Below, piece by piece: positions 1 to 10,579 of a stretch of 64,000 nt of DNA; positions within the stretch are counted from its first letter, which is position 1; each line of letters opens with the position of its first letter. Position numbers and translations under genes: made by a program. The stretch is from Abelmoschus esculentus (taxonomy: Eukaryota > Streptophyta > Magnoliopsida > Malvales > Malvaceae). Where the stretch lies: NCBI GenBank assembly GCA_035048815.1, contig JAUCBN010000025.1, positions 12,486,501 through 12,550,500 on the forward strand, in the 5' to 3' direction. Below the pieces are notes generated by a model. The model had not been told where the DNA came from. It did not search any database and worked only from the letters and a program-made list of their open reading frames with translations.

Positions 1-2780
1 TCAATAATTATTATAACTTTTTCCTCTTTAAAAACCTACTTTTGTTATTGTTGTCACGTTCTAAAACCCGAAAAGCAATTGGATCAATTTTGGAGGTGAG
101 ATTTCATCAACCCTATAGAACTTTGAAGTTCTTTACTAAAATTCTCAAGTTCTTGGCTTGGTAAAAACATTTTTAATCCTTTGTTTTTGAAAAATCAGTT
201 TTTGGGTCAAAAATCATAATTTTCGTTCAAAGGCTTTCTTACTCACTATTTTTGGATCCTAAAAGGATAATTTTTAAAGTTTTAGGATATTTTTATGGTT
301 TTTTTTAAATCCCTAATCCTAGACTAAAGGTTTAGGAGAAGTTTGGTTGGTTTTGGAGTTTTCGGTTAAGGTTTTGATAGATTTAAGGGGTTGTTCGATT
401 AAGGGTTTCTTGTGTGCGATTGGAAGCACTAAAATATTAGTTTTTAATGCTTGAAAAAGGGCAAGAAGTAGGTGATATCGTTTCAAGTAATCGAGTGAAG
501 TTTCGATGACTTATCGGAAAAGTTTCGGTTCGGTGAGTGATTTATGAGAGTGGGCTGCTTCGGCAGTGTTTTAAATATATTTTACAAAGGTTTAGGGGTG
601 TACGGAAAGTGTGAAAAACCTCCCTATATTTGGACTTAAGTGTTTAAGTTTTTCTCTCTTGAAAATTCCATATTATGCCTTGCTTTACTATGTGATTTTG
701 TTATGCTCGTGTTTTAAATGTGAATATGTAATTATGCATGTGATTTGATGCTCATGATACTGTTTTTATAATGTTTTGATGCTCCCATGGTTTTGTTTCC
801 AAAATTTGATAAAAAGAGGTTTTAGCGGTTTATGCATTTGATGCATGTATTGATGGGAAGCATGAGTTGTGATTCATTGTTTTTGTCTTGAAACTTTAGC
901 ATTGTGTTTTGTTTTTAGTATTGGTATTAAAGATGATGAAACGTGGATAAGTTGATCGTTCAATAGGATGTGAGTGCACTATAATTAAAATACGTACGTG
1001 TATTAAATGCCTTGGTGATGCATTAGAGTTAATACTTATATTGTGATATATGTGTTGTATTACATTGTAAGTGTTGCTTATCTCGGATACTAAGGTGTGA
1101 TTTCATGATTGGAGTTAATCCAACCTGGGTGTGATTAGGCGATTAGACTTCACACGTGGTATGAGTAGCGATTTGCTCCCATACGTGGCATGTCGGCGAT
1201 TTGGCCTCATGTCTGGCATTTTAATCATGCGTGTTCCGTTTATTCTAACGTTTAGTGGTAATCTAAACGCTACAGTAATTCCAATACCATTATGAGTAAG
1301 TAAATTTTCTTAATTGAATTATTTTCAATTAAGCTTTGCCATGGGCATGTAAGACTTGTATTTTACTCATCGAGCATGTGTTTTCAAAAGTTGTTTGGAA
1401 AAAATTTGTGGCTTATGCCATGGTATACTTGTTTTATTTCATGAGTTGAGCATGACATGTTTTTATAAAACTTTGGATTTTATGGGCTACATTGCAAGTT
1501 GTTTTACTTATGTTTTTAATTGTCACTCACTAAGCTTTTGATTAACCACTTTCCTTTACTTGCAATGTAGATAAATAAGTGATTAGGTGCCAGCAAGGTA
1601 GTCGAGCAAACTATTTATACTTTCTTAGGTTCATGTATGTTTTAAGTAAATTTGAGAACGTTAAGTAGATAAGAGCAATGAAGCTAGAGACCTTATGCTA
1701 GTTATGATTTCTTTTGTTGAGATCCTTGAATATGCTATTGAATCCATGAAGTTCTGAGTTTAGACATGCTTATCAGTTTCTTATGAGTTAATGAAGTACT
1801 TTGTTTGAAATTCACATGTTTCTATGTTTCCCTATGTTGATATTTGGTGAATTTTTTAATGTATTCACATGTTGATTGATTCATGTATTAATTAGGATAA
1901 ATTTCATATAGAAAACTTGTTATTACATGTGTTTAATGCCCCTTTAGGAGAAATTATGCATATAAACTTTATTGGGCACGTTTAGACTTGAAACTAGAGT
2001 GATTTGCTGTTTCTGGGTAGATGGTTTTGATACTTGTTCATAGGGCATCGATACCTAAGCAAAAACATAACAATTTTCTAGGAAATTAAACCTGAGTATC
2101 GAAACCACATGAACTGGTTTCGAAACAGTAGTATGAAATTTAGTAGGCGTATCGATACGCACCAGTTTGGTTTTGATACTGATCTTTACAGTTTCAAATG
2201 GTATCAGAACGGTCCTCCATGCGTATCGAAATGTGGGCTTGTCACACAGGAAATCATCTCAGTTATAGAATACTTATTGAAACCTTTAAAACATGTTTCA
2301 ATACCCCTTTGTCGTTTTCATAGGTTTCGATACCAGGGAAGGGTGTTTCAATACCCCTTTCAGTTAAAGTCGTTATAGGCTATGTTAAACCTTAAAAACA
2401 TACATTTTAATCACTAAACTTTGAGGAACCAATTCGATGACTTGTAGATATTATTTTAACTTGAAATTTTACGTGCAATCATGAAATATACTTAATTAAC
2501 GGTTGGTAACCTTAATTTTACTTTTAGATTAGAATTATCTAGAAAATTACAATTAGGTACCTAAAACTTTTTCGGTTAAATTAGGATTTGTTTCTCATTA
2601 AATTACGCTGCAAATGATCTCAGTCCTTGTATGATCATGTAGGATCTAATTATTGCATTTAGAAAAGATAAAAGAAAAATTTAGGGTTGTTTATTGGGGC
2701 GAGTCTCCGGATTAACCTTAGTATTCCCCGTGTAACTCGTTCGAGTCGAGTAACGTCTAGAACGGGTCGAGGGGGTTACA
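1..2780 (+). mobile_element. Distal part of a chromovirus-type LTR; window starts inside it
   Basis: No convincing gene is seen in this AT-rich stretch. It ends in GGGGGTTACA exactly where Athila-like gag sequence begins, and the intact B LTRs also end in GTTACA. It contains the palindrome GCGTATCGATACGC (2147-2160), which is also present in the B LTR at 14372-14385, next to several TTTCGATACC half sites. I infer a diverged relative of the B LTR inserted in the gag of element D, with its start left of the window. Weakness: most of the stretch was not aligned base by base to B. Confidence 0.45.
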
Positions 2781-3527
2781 ACATTGCTCCTTGCCATGAT
2801 TTTTAGTGAATTCAGTATCACTAAGCAAGTTTCCTTTCAGTCTAGCTTGTAATGTTTGAGCAATTTGACCAACTTGAGTTTTCAATGATCTAAGCGAAGA
2901 ACTATGAATTTGGAGCAATCCTCTTTGGGTATGCTAAGATTGCCTTGACTTGTGATTGTTGTGGAATGCTCTTGCAGTAATATCTTCGTTGATGACATAA
3001 ACTCCTTGGTAGAAGCCATGAATTCTTACAGTGAAACTTCCAAAGTGTGGTGATTTTGTTGAATTGCTCCCTTGTTCTCATTTTTCCATGGCATTTTTGA
3101 TTGAAAACCTTATTGTGCTACAATGGTTTGTTTTCTATTTGAGTTGCTAGCTTGATTTGATCCTTGATTACTCCATGAAAATTTTGGATGTTGTCGCCAC
3201 CCTGGGTTGTACGTATTAGAGTAGGGGTTATTGGAATTTTTTTTGAAGTTTCTAACATAATTAGTGGACTATTGAAGAGTTGGGTAGTCTTTATCAAATT
3301 GGTTTCCACTAAAATGGGCATAGCTTAATTCCTTAGCTTCTTGCACCTCACTAGGTTGTTGAAGATTCTTCAACATATTTGTCATAACAGAAAGTTGTGC
3401 TAAAATAGAATCATTTGCGTCCAATTCTAGCTTTCCTTGGATTCTTCTTCCTATTCCAAGTCTTATAGTAGGAAACTGATAATCATTATTTGCTACATTG
3501 TCTAGGATATAAAATGCTTCTTGGTTT
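2781..3527 (-). pseudogene. Athila-like gag, C-terminal half (element D), degenerate
   Basis: Reverse-strand sequence parallels the C gag at 7201-7960. Around 3190-3260 the frame gives NNPYSNTYNPGWRQHPKFSW, the segment after the zinc knuckle in this gag family. A stretch at 2820-2900 matches the coiled, Gln/Leu-rich tail (compare LESQVGQIATVLQ in C). Frameshifts and stops break it, so no product is expected. The call rests on homology to the neighbouring C copy. Confidence 0.6.
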
Positions 3528-4655
3528 CGCCTGTGTAGCTATAAATTATGCAAACGCGTATATGCAAGTATACACAGTCGCACAAGTAATAAAAGGGTGA
3601 GTGAGTATCGTTCCCATGAGGATCGAGGTAACCAGTAAGTCAATATTGTCAAGGCAAAAAGGTGTCACTAACTAAAAAGGAAAATAAATATAAACACATG
3701 TGGAAATGGATATGTACGGTGTAGGTGTAATGGTGAAATGCTATGATAATTTCAGAATGCAAGTAACTAAAATATGCCAAGGCAAGATGGAATGGATGGT
3801 GATGATAGGGTAGATGTATGGAAATGGTGTGTGAAAAATGTAGTAGTATGATAGTAGGAGAACAAGTAAACAAAGAAAGCAGTTTGTAAATGCGGAGACA
3901 AATGCATGATACAAGAACACGTTTGAATAATATGTTGTACTATCCCTCTATTGATGAACTCTCTCGGGAATGATTGGTGGAAGATCCTATGGACTTCTTA
4001 ACCCTTACTTCTACTAATATCTACCCACTAAGGTGTACATTTGCTGGACAGAGGTTTCTTAAGTGTTTCCGCTCTCTCGAGTCATAGGAACCTGACAAAC
4101 TATAATGCCACGACATCCGCCTGTCACACGGATAGCACTAGTCTATCGACGAGGCACACTCCTTTTAGTCTTTGAAACCCTCACCTACGCCTCTTTCGAG
4201 TGATTTAGGCTTAGATTAGGCTCTATTTGCATTCTAAAACCCATTGCTCATGTAGATCATCTCTTAGCTCCTCTCAGATGATCTAAGTATCTATAGCTAC
4301 GCCTCTTTCGAGTTCTCTAGCATGCACCTAAACACAGGACACTTTCGTGCCTCTTACAATGCCTAAATGGTTATCAACAATGAGCAAAGCAAATATAAAA
4401 ACACATAGAAGACAATAAATTAATAAAAGCAAAAGATAATCATCCATAATTTCAACCACCTAAACAAAGCTTACATGGTGGTGCGAAATGTTAAAAAAAT
4501 ATCATCCACATACATATTAAACATTCAACAATCATCCTCATTAAAATATGAAAAATAAAGCAAAGGAAAGAGGACTAGAAGACACCCTTGATTGCATAGG
4601 CCGCTGGCTCTTCAACCACCACGAGACGCCTTGGTGTGCTAGCCCCTCTCGCCTA
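3528..4655 (-). repeat. Element C, left LTR (sense 3' LTR), truncated
   Basis: About 1.13 kb, closely matching 8782-9914. It starts TTTCGCCTGTGTAGC, where the right copy reads TGGTGTCGCCTGTGTAGC. Its inner edge runs straight into RNase H at CCTAGACAAATGATC; the sequence CCTAG occurs both in the longer LTR of E and in RNase H, so the junction looks microhomology-mediated. It contains the hairpin ATCCG-loop-CGGAT at 4115-4133. Confidence 0.75.
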
Positions 4656-5374
4656 GACAAATGATCAGCAACTTGGTTTTCTGTGCCTTTCCTATCTACC
4701 ACTTCTAAATCAAATTCTTGCAACAGCAGTATCCATCTAATAAGCCTAGGTTTGGCATCCTTTTTACTCACTAAGTACTTAATAGCTGAGTGATCAGTGT
4801 GAACAATGACTTTAGTGCCTATCAAGTATGGCCTAAACTTGTCAAATACAAATACCACGGCAACTAGATCTTTCTCTGTGGTAGTTTAGTTAAGTTGTGC
4901 TTCATTTAAATTACGGCTAGCATAATATATAACATGAAAAATTTTACCTCGACGCTGCCCCAAAACTGCTCCCACGGCATAATTGCTTGCATCGCACATC
5001 AGCTCGGACGGTAATGTCCAATCCGGGGGAACAACTACGGGTGCAGTGATAAGGCTTTGTTTCAGCTCTGTGAAAGCGTCATGACATTTTTGATCGAACA
5101 CAAAAGGCTGGTTTTGTTGTAACAACATGCACAAGGGCTTGGAGATCTTGGAGAAATCCTTGATGAATCTCCGATAGAATCCCACGTTTCTGAGAAAACT
5201 TCTTATGCCCTTGACATTTGTAGGCGGTGGTAATTTGTCAATCACCTCAAGCTTAGATTTGTCCACCTCGATACCTTTGTATGAAATCTTATGGCCTAAC
5301 ACAATACCCTCTGTCACCATAAAGTGACATTTCTCCCAATCCAGTACAAGGTCAGCTTCTTCACATCGCTTCAA
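4656..5374 (-). pseudogene. RT C-terminal part and RNase H (element C)
   Basis: The minus-strand translation shows the RT thumb and connection (KGIRSFLRNVGFYRRFIKDF) followed by the RNase H segments CDASNYAVGAVLGQR, TEKDL, HTDHSAIKYL and VADHLSR, which supply the acidic residues of the family active site. RNase H degrades the RNA strand during reverse transcription. A stop lies where TYR is expected before TTTEK (near 4885), splitting the frame in two. Past VADHLSR the frame reads into LTR sequence, so integrase is absent. It continues from the PR-RT piece upstream after a frameshift near 5383. Confidence 0.8.
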
Positions 5375-5382
5375 GACCTTTG

Positions 5383-6918
5383 CTAAATTGCTAAGACAAT
5401 TTTGGAAACTGTCTCTAGATAATCCTCAACCATATCAGAAAAGATAGCTTGCATACAGCGCTGGAAAGTTGTCGGGGCATTACACAATCCAAAGGGCATC
5501 CTCCAAAAAGCATAAGTGCCATAAGGACAAGTGAAAGTGGTCTTGTCTTGGTCCTCCGATGCTATGTCTATTTGAGTATACCCCGAATATCCGTCCAAGA
5601 AATAATAGAAAGTTTTGCCCGTTAAGCGATCCAACATTTGGTCGATGAAAGGTAGAGGAAAGTGGTCCTTCTTCGTAGCTAGCAATAGCTCATTGTTTTC
5701 ATTGCTCACCACGGTTGTGCCTCCCTTCTTAGGCACACATTGAACCGGGATCACCCATGAACTGTCCGATATTGGGTAAATAACTCCAGCATCGAGCCAT
5801 TTGATAACTTCCTTCACAACAACTTGCTTCATAATAGGGTTGAGTCTTCGCTGTGGCTCTATGGATTTGCCATGGCATTCTTCCAAAAGTATCTTATGCA
5901 TACAGATAGTGGGACTGATCCCCTTTAAATCTGCCATGGTCCATCCTATTGCTTGTTTATGTTGTGAAAAAACAGCAAGTAGACTTCTTTCTTGATCAGC
6001 ATTGAGATTCGTAGAAATAATAACAGACAAGGTCTCATCTTCACCCAGATAAGCATATTTCAAATGTTGTGGCAAAATCTTCAGCTTCAGCTTGGGCGCA
6101 TTGAGTAATGAAGGCTTGGGAGGAATGAATTCCTCAAAGTCAAGAGGTTCGAAGCTCGAATGGTTTCTAGCCATCAACAAACTAGATTGGTGTTCTTTCA
6201 ATGAAGATTCACTAGCTTCTTCCTCTTCTATGAGCTCTTCATACTCATCCAGTTGTACAAAATTGTTGTGGCAAAAATGATCAACTTCCCTTGATAGCTC
6301 TGAGTTTGCTTCCAAAATTCTCCGGCATTCTTTAGAATCATCCACGTACTTGAGAGAGTTATTGATGTTCACGGTCAATCTTTGATTTGCTACACGCATC
6401 GTGAGCTCACCCTTCTCACAATCAATGAGAATACGATCGGTTGCTAGGAAAGGTCTCCTTAAGATGATGGGTGCATTAGCATCAACTTCACAATCAAGTA
6501 TAAGGAAGTCGACTAGAAACACAAAATTGTCCACCCTCACTATGACATCTTCGATCTTCCCCTCGGGTGTCACATGGGAATGATCGGCTAGCTGTAATAT
6601 GACAAATGTGGGTCTCGCATCTCCCATGCCAAGCTTTACAAAAATTGATTTGGGCATCAGATTTACACTCGATCCAAGATCACAGAGTGCTTTCCCAATG
6701 AATTTATCTCCAATAGCACATGGGATAATGAAGCTGCCTAGATCCTTCTTCTTCATAGGTAGGTTGCTTAAAGCAGAGCAATACTCTTTTGTCATGGTAA
6801 TTGTCTCAAATTTCTCCACTTTACGCTTCTTCGTAACTATCTCCTTGAGAAATTTAGCGTATGTGGGCATCTGATCAATTGCCTCCAATAGTGGGACATT
6901 TATGTACAATTGGTCCAA
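5383..6918 (-). pseudogene. Protease and RT N-terminal part (element C), catalytic RT motif deleted
   Basis: A 511-codon open stretch. The N-terminal third is the Athila-type aspartic protease with ALCDLGSSVNLMP (catalytic Asp codon 6679-6681) and the later LGRPFLAT-like motif, here RRPFLAT. RT follows: HKILLEE, QRRLNPIMKQVVVKEVIKWL, PVQCVPKKGG, FPLPFIDQML, FLDGYSGYTQI and MPFGLCNAPTTFQRCMQAIFSDM. After VEDYLE the expected (F/Y)MDD block is missing and the frame shifts; sequence resumes as QNCLSNLAKVLKRCEE in another frame, so a small deletion near 5405-5415 removed the polymerase active-site aspartates. This copy cannot encode a working RT. Confidence 0.85.
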
Positions 6919-7262
6919 TTTTTCAACAAACTTTTTGAACTGGATTTCATCGTTGTACTTCTTCAGCCTCTGGGAAAGGGTGGGGGTCTAACTTCTTCCA
7001 CTACTGGCGTAGGAATTGATTTTTCCGTTGCATTTATGCTCGCTCCATCAGCAGGTTCCTTTGTCAAACCTTCCTCCTTCTCCTTTTCCTCGAGAATTTG
7101 CTCAGGCATTTCTTCTTGCACAGGTTTGGGTAGGGATTCATCAGACTTCTTCCCCCCAAACTTATCTTCTTGATTAATATGCTTGTCACTCCTTAGTATG
7201 ATCGCGCTACATTGCTCTTTACCATGTGGCTTAGTGACTTTAGTATCACTTGGCAGACGTCC
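6919..7262 (-). pseudogene. Gag-protease linker (element C)
   Basis: This stretch joins the gag C-terminus to the protease. On the minus strand it encodes an acidic, Glu/Lys-rich segment and then the family-typical RPPP...QRLKKYNDEIQFKKF just before LDQLYINVPLL. A frameshift within the RPPP stretch breaks continuity with the protease frame. The same linker, with FPQRLKKQK, occurs in A1, A2 and A3. Confidence 0.6.
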
Positions 7263-8219
7263 TTACTGACGCTCTTGTAATACCGTGGCAATTTGGCCAA
7301 CCTGACTCTCCAGATTCCGCAATGAAGCACTGTGGCTTTGTAGTAGGGTTCCTTGGTTCTTGATGGCTGTAGTATGCTCTTGAAGCATAGTCTTGGTGCT
7401 TAGAATGAATTCTTGCATGGTAGCCTCCAAAGAACTGGTATTTGACAATGATGCAGCCCCCTTGTTCTGATTATGCCAGGGCATATTTGCTTGAAACTGT
7501 TGGGGCTCATTAGCATTCTGGTTTCGCACTGAGGGATTAGGATTACTGGGTCCTTGGTTTCCCAATGAATAGTTCAGATGTTGTCACCATCCTCGATTAT
7601 AGGTGTTAGAGTAGGGATTGTTGTTGCCTCTGTTGAAGTTGCTCACATAATTGGCTGACTCATGGTTTCCTGGGCACTCGCTCTCATGATGATTGCCATG
7701 GCATAACAGACATGCTGAACTGGCCATCTTCACTTCCTTCACCTCGTTGGAACATTGAATACTTTTCAACATGTTGGTGATAGCTGAGAGTTGGGCGGAT
7801 AGTGAATCTTTAGCATCAAGCTCGAATGTTCCTTGTGCCTTCCTCCCGGTTCCAAGTCTTGTAGAAGGAAATTGATAGTCATTGTTGGCAATTCTATCAA
7901 GTATGTCAAATGCCTCCTCGGGTGATTTGTCTAGTAAAGTTCCATTTGCCGAGTCATCTAGCATCATCCTCGTCGGTGCATTGACTCCGTCGTAGAAAAT
8001 CACAACTTGAGTCCAATCTTGAAATCCATGATTTATACACTTGCGAAGCAATCCCTTGTACCTATCCCAACATTCACACATTGTCTCATCATCACCTTGT
8101 CGAAAAGAAGCTATGTCAACTCTAAGTTGGGTGTGTAGATTTGGAGGATTATACCGCAGCAAAAAGCTCTTACATAGATCAGCCCATGACTCCATCGATC
8201 CAGATGGTACTCCACTCAA
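7263..8219 (-). pseudogene. Gag middle and C-terminal parts (element C)
   Basis: Two open stretches (7584-8219 and 7263-7565) separated by a stop or frameshift. They show the capsid region SWADLCKSFLLRYNPPNLHTQL and RQGDDETMCECWDRYKGLLR, then a knuckle-like C-x2-C-x3-H-x4-C (CLLCHGNHHESEC), a Gln/Asn-rich stretch and a coiled tail with LRNLESQVGQIATVLQ. Gag would form the particle and bind element RNA. The order matches the A-family gag, so C and A share ancestry. Confidence 0.8.
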
Positions 8220-8314
8220 CCACGCCTTTGCTCAACCACATAGGGAATAAGGGAATAGCTTGAGCTTCAAAACATCCTCATGAACTCCTTGTTGTCGAAA
8301 TGATTCACAAACTT

Positions 8315-8650
8315 CTAAAAATGCTCGAATATGTTGCGCGCCATCCCTCCAAATTGCCCAATAGAGTTTAGCATATTGAACATGACAGGCTTGAGTTCAA
8401 AATGTGTAGCTTGAATTTCCGGTGCCACGATACCAGGATTAAGATCATGCAAGATAGGATTTAAATGATCCCTAATAGCCCTTGGTCGAGGTGCAACAAC
8501 ATTCGGATTTGCCCTGACATTTTGAACTACTGGGTCTTGCATTGCTGGTGGGTCCATAGCTCTACGTTGATTACGCCTTCTTTGTCGAAACAAACGCTCA
8601 ATTTTAGGCACTATAGGATAGAGAGGTCCGTCAGTAGACCTTCTGGACAT
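8315..8650 (-). pseudogene. Gag N-terminal part (element C)
   Basis: Starts at an ATG (8650-8648) with MSRRSTDGPLYPIV and reaches the family motif FELKPVMFNMLNSIGQFGG, followed by a break before the capsid region at 8219. The basic N-terminus (RRRNQRR) and FELKPVMFNMLN parallel A-family gag (MTRANPTNPLYELD... FELKPVMFNMLNTIGQFGG). The stretch 8220-8314 continues gag in other frames. Confidence 0.75.
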
Positions 8651-8757
8651 ACACTGAGAAAAATCCTGAAAAAGAAAAAGAAGAAAAACGAACTAAGAAA
8701 ATAAACAAAGCTAAATAAAAATGCCAAGGTAAAAATCACAAAATGTTCTCTTGCAGA

Positions 8758-8775
8758 TCCCCGGCAACGACGCCA
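8758..8775 (-). other. Primer binding site, tRNA-Asp type (element C)
   Basis: The plus strand reads TCCCCGGCAACGACGCCA, 17 of 18 bases identical to the 3' end of plant tRNA-Asp including CCA. In element sense it is the complement, where tRNA-Asp would prime minus-strand DNA. Six bases (AAAACT) separate it from the LTR edge at 8782. Confidence 0.85.
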
Positions 8776-8781
8776 AAAACT

Positions 8782-9914
8782 TGGTGTCGCCTGTGTAGCT
8801 ATAAATTATGCGAACACGTATGTGCAAGTATACACAGTCGTACAAGTAATAAAAGGGTGAGTGAGTATCGTTCCCACGAGGATCGAGGTAACCGGTAAGT
8901 CAATATTGTCAAGGCAAAAAGGTGTCACTAACTAAAAAGGAAAATGAATATAAAGACAGTTGGAAAATGATATGTACGATGCAGGTGTAATGGTGAAATG
9001 CTATGACAATTTCAGAATGCAAGTAACTAAACTATGCCAAGGCAAGATGGTATGGATGGTGATGGCAGGGTAGATGTATGGAAATGGTGTGTGGAAAATG
9101 TAGTAGTGTGATTGCAGGAGAACAAGTAAACAAAGAAAGCAATTTGTAAATGCGGATACAAATGCAGGATGCAAGAACACGTTTGAACAATATGTTGTAC
9201 TATCCCTCTATTGATGAACTCTCTCGGGAATGATTGGTGGAAGATCCTATAGACTTCTTAACCTTTACTTCTACTAACATCTACCCAATAAGGTGTAAAT
9301 TTACTCGATAGAGGTTTCTTAAGTGTTCCTGCTCTCTCGAGTCATAGGAACCTGGCAAACTAAAATGCCATGGCATCCGCCTGTCACGCGGGTAGCACTA
9401 GCTTATCGACGAAGCACACTCCTTTTATTCGTTGAAACCCTCACCTACACCTCTTTCGAGTGCTCTAGGCTTAGATTAGGCTCTATTTGTAGTCTAGAAC
9501 CCATTGCTCACCTAGATCCTCCCTTAGCTCCTCTCGAATGATCTAAGGATCTATAGCTACGCCTCTTTGGAGTGCTCAAGCATGTACCTAAACACGGGAC
9601 ACTTTCATGCCTCTTACAATGCCTAAATGATTATCAACAATGAGCAAAGCAAATATACAAACACATAGAAGACAATATATTAATAAAAGCAAAAGACAAT
9701 CATCCATAAGTTCAACCACCTAAACAAAGCTTACATGGTGGTGCGAAATGTTAAAGAAATATCGTCCACATACATCTTAAACATTCAACAATCATACTCA
9801 TAAAAATATGAAAAATAAAGCAAAGGAAAGAGGACTAGAAGACACCCTCAGTTGCGTAGGCCGCCGACTCTTCAACCACCACGAGACGCCTTGGTGTGCT
9901 AGCCCTTCTCGGGT
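8782..9914 (-). repeat. Element C, right LTR (sense 5' LTR), truncated
   Basis: Starts TGGTGTCGCC next to the primer site and runs to TTCTCGGGTG, where D gag resumes. It matches 3528-4655 along its length. It contains the palindrome ATGCCATGGCAT (9365-9376) directly followed by a hairpin (9377-9391) like the tRNA-Asp anticodon arm. Confidence 0.8.
9377..9391. other. LTR hairpin resembling the tRNA-Asp anticodon arm
   Basis: CCGC-CTGTCAC-GCGG forms a 4-bp stem with a 7-base loop identical to the tRNA-Asp anticodon loop (CUGUCAC, anticodon GUC). Equivalent positions in the other two LTR copies also fold: ATCCG/CGGAT at 4115-4133 and CTCG/CGAG at 54338-54352, both keeping TGTCAC in the loop. 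It is not a tRNA gene; the other arms are absent. Confidence 0.5.
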
Positions 9915-10390
9915 GTTCATACTGGGTGGGTTGTATCTTGCTAAGAAACTCTTGCACAAATCTATCCATGATTCCATAGAACCAGCTGAAATACCATTCA
10001 AACAATCTCTGGCTCGGTCTCTCAAAGAGTATGGAAATAGCTTAAGCTTCAACACATCTTCATGCACTCCTTGTTAGCGGAATGAATTAAAAACCTTCAA
10101 GAAAGAACAAATATATTATCGAGCATCCTCATGAGGAGATCCTCCAAATTGCCGTATCGAATTAACCATATAGAACATAACAGGTTTGAGCTCAAAGTAA
10201 GCTGCTTGGACCTAAGGTGTCACTATCCTAGAATTAAGGTGATCCAAGATCGATTTCGAGTGATCTTGAATTTCCCTTGTTCGTACCAAAGCTTCAGGAT
10301 TTTTTACAGCATTTTGATTATGTTGATCTTAAGGGTTATACATGATTCTTCTTCTTCTTTGCTCTCGTCTCCTCTTTCTAAAATAACTTT
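9915..10390 (-). pseudogene. Gag N-terminal half (element D), degenerate
   Basis: The minus-strand translation gives MHEDVLKLKLFPYSLRDRAR and SMESWIDLCKSFLARYNPPS, the capsid core of Athila-type gag. Upstream in sense (10390-10080) are degraded matches to FELKPVMF...GQFGG and an Arg-rich N-terminus. The open frame at its 3' edge runs into the C LTR, so the last 30 or so residues of that frame are not gag. Stops and frameshifts make it a relic. Confidence 0.7.
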
Positions 10391-10579
10391 ATATCTCTGG
10401 GATAAATGATTCGAGGTGTCCTTGAAGATTAACTCTGGGCATAAAATAACCAAAACATATAGAAAAAAACTGAAGAAAACAAATATTAAACAAAAACAAA
10501 ATATACAAAATAAAGGGATGAAAACTACGATTGAATTTGCCTATTGCCTTAATCCCTAACAACGATACCAAAAACTAGT
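10391..10579 (-). other. Element D leader with decayed tRNA-Asp primer site
   Basis: Between gag and LTR lies an A-rich leader (T-rich in sense). At 10553-10570 the plus strand reads TCCCTAACAACGATACCA, matching the tRNA-Asp 3' end at 13 of 18 positions. Several of the changes are C-to-T or G-to-A, as expected from decay of methylated cytosines. Confidence 0.55.

Larger units (their letters stand above)
3528..9914 (-). mobile_element. Element C: Athila-like retrotransposon with gag, PR, RT and RNase H remnants
   Basis: Minus-strand order is partial 5' LTR (8782-9914), tRNA-Asp primer site (8758-8775), leader, gag (8650 down to 7263), protease and RT (6918-5383), RNase H (5374-4656), then directly a partial 3' LTR (4655-3528). 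Integrase, ORF3 and the 3' polypurine tract are missing. Both LTRs are cut at nearly the same point, after GCTAGCCC(C/T)TCTCG; the related LTR of E continues about 0.7 kb further. No target-site duplication is seen. C therefore looks like a recombination or deletion product rather than a clean insertion. Confidence 0.75.

Noticed and set aside
1356..2378. Small open frames in 1-2780 as host genes
   Set aside because: Short, low complexity, no motif, and within LTR-like sequence.
9377..9391. tRNA-Asp gene
   Set aside because: Only the anticodon arm is similar; acceptor, D and T arms are absent.
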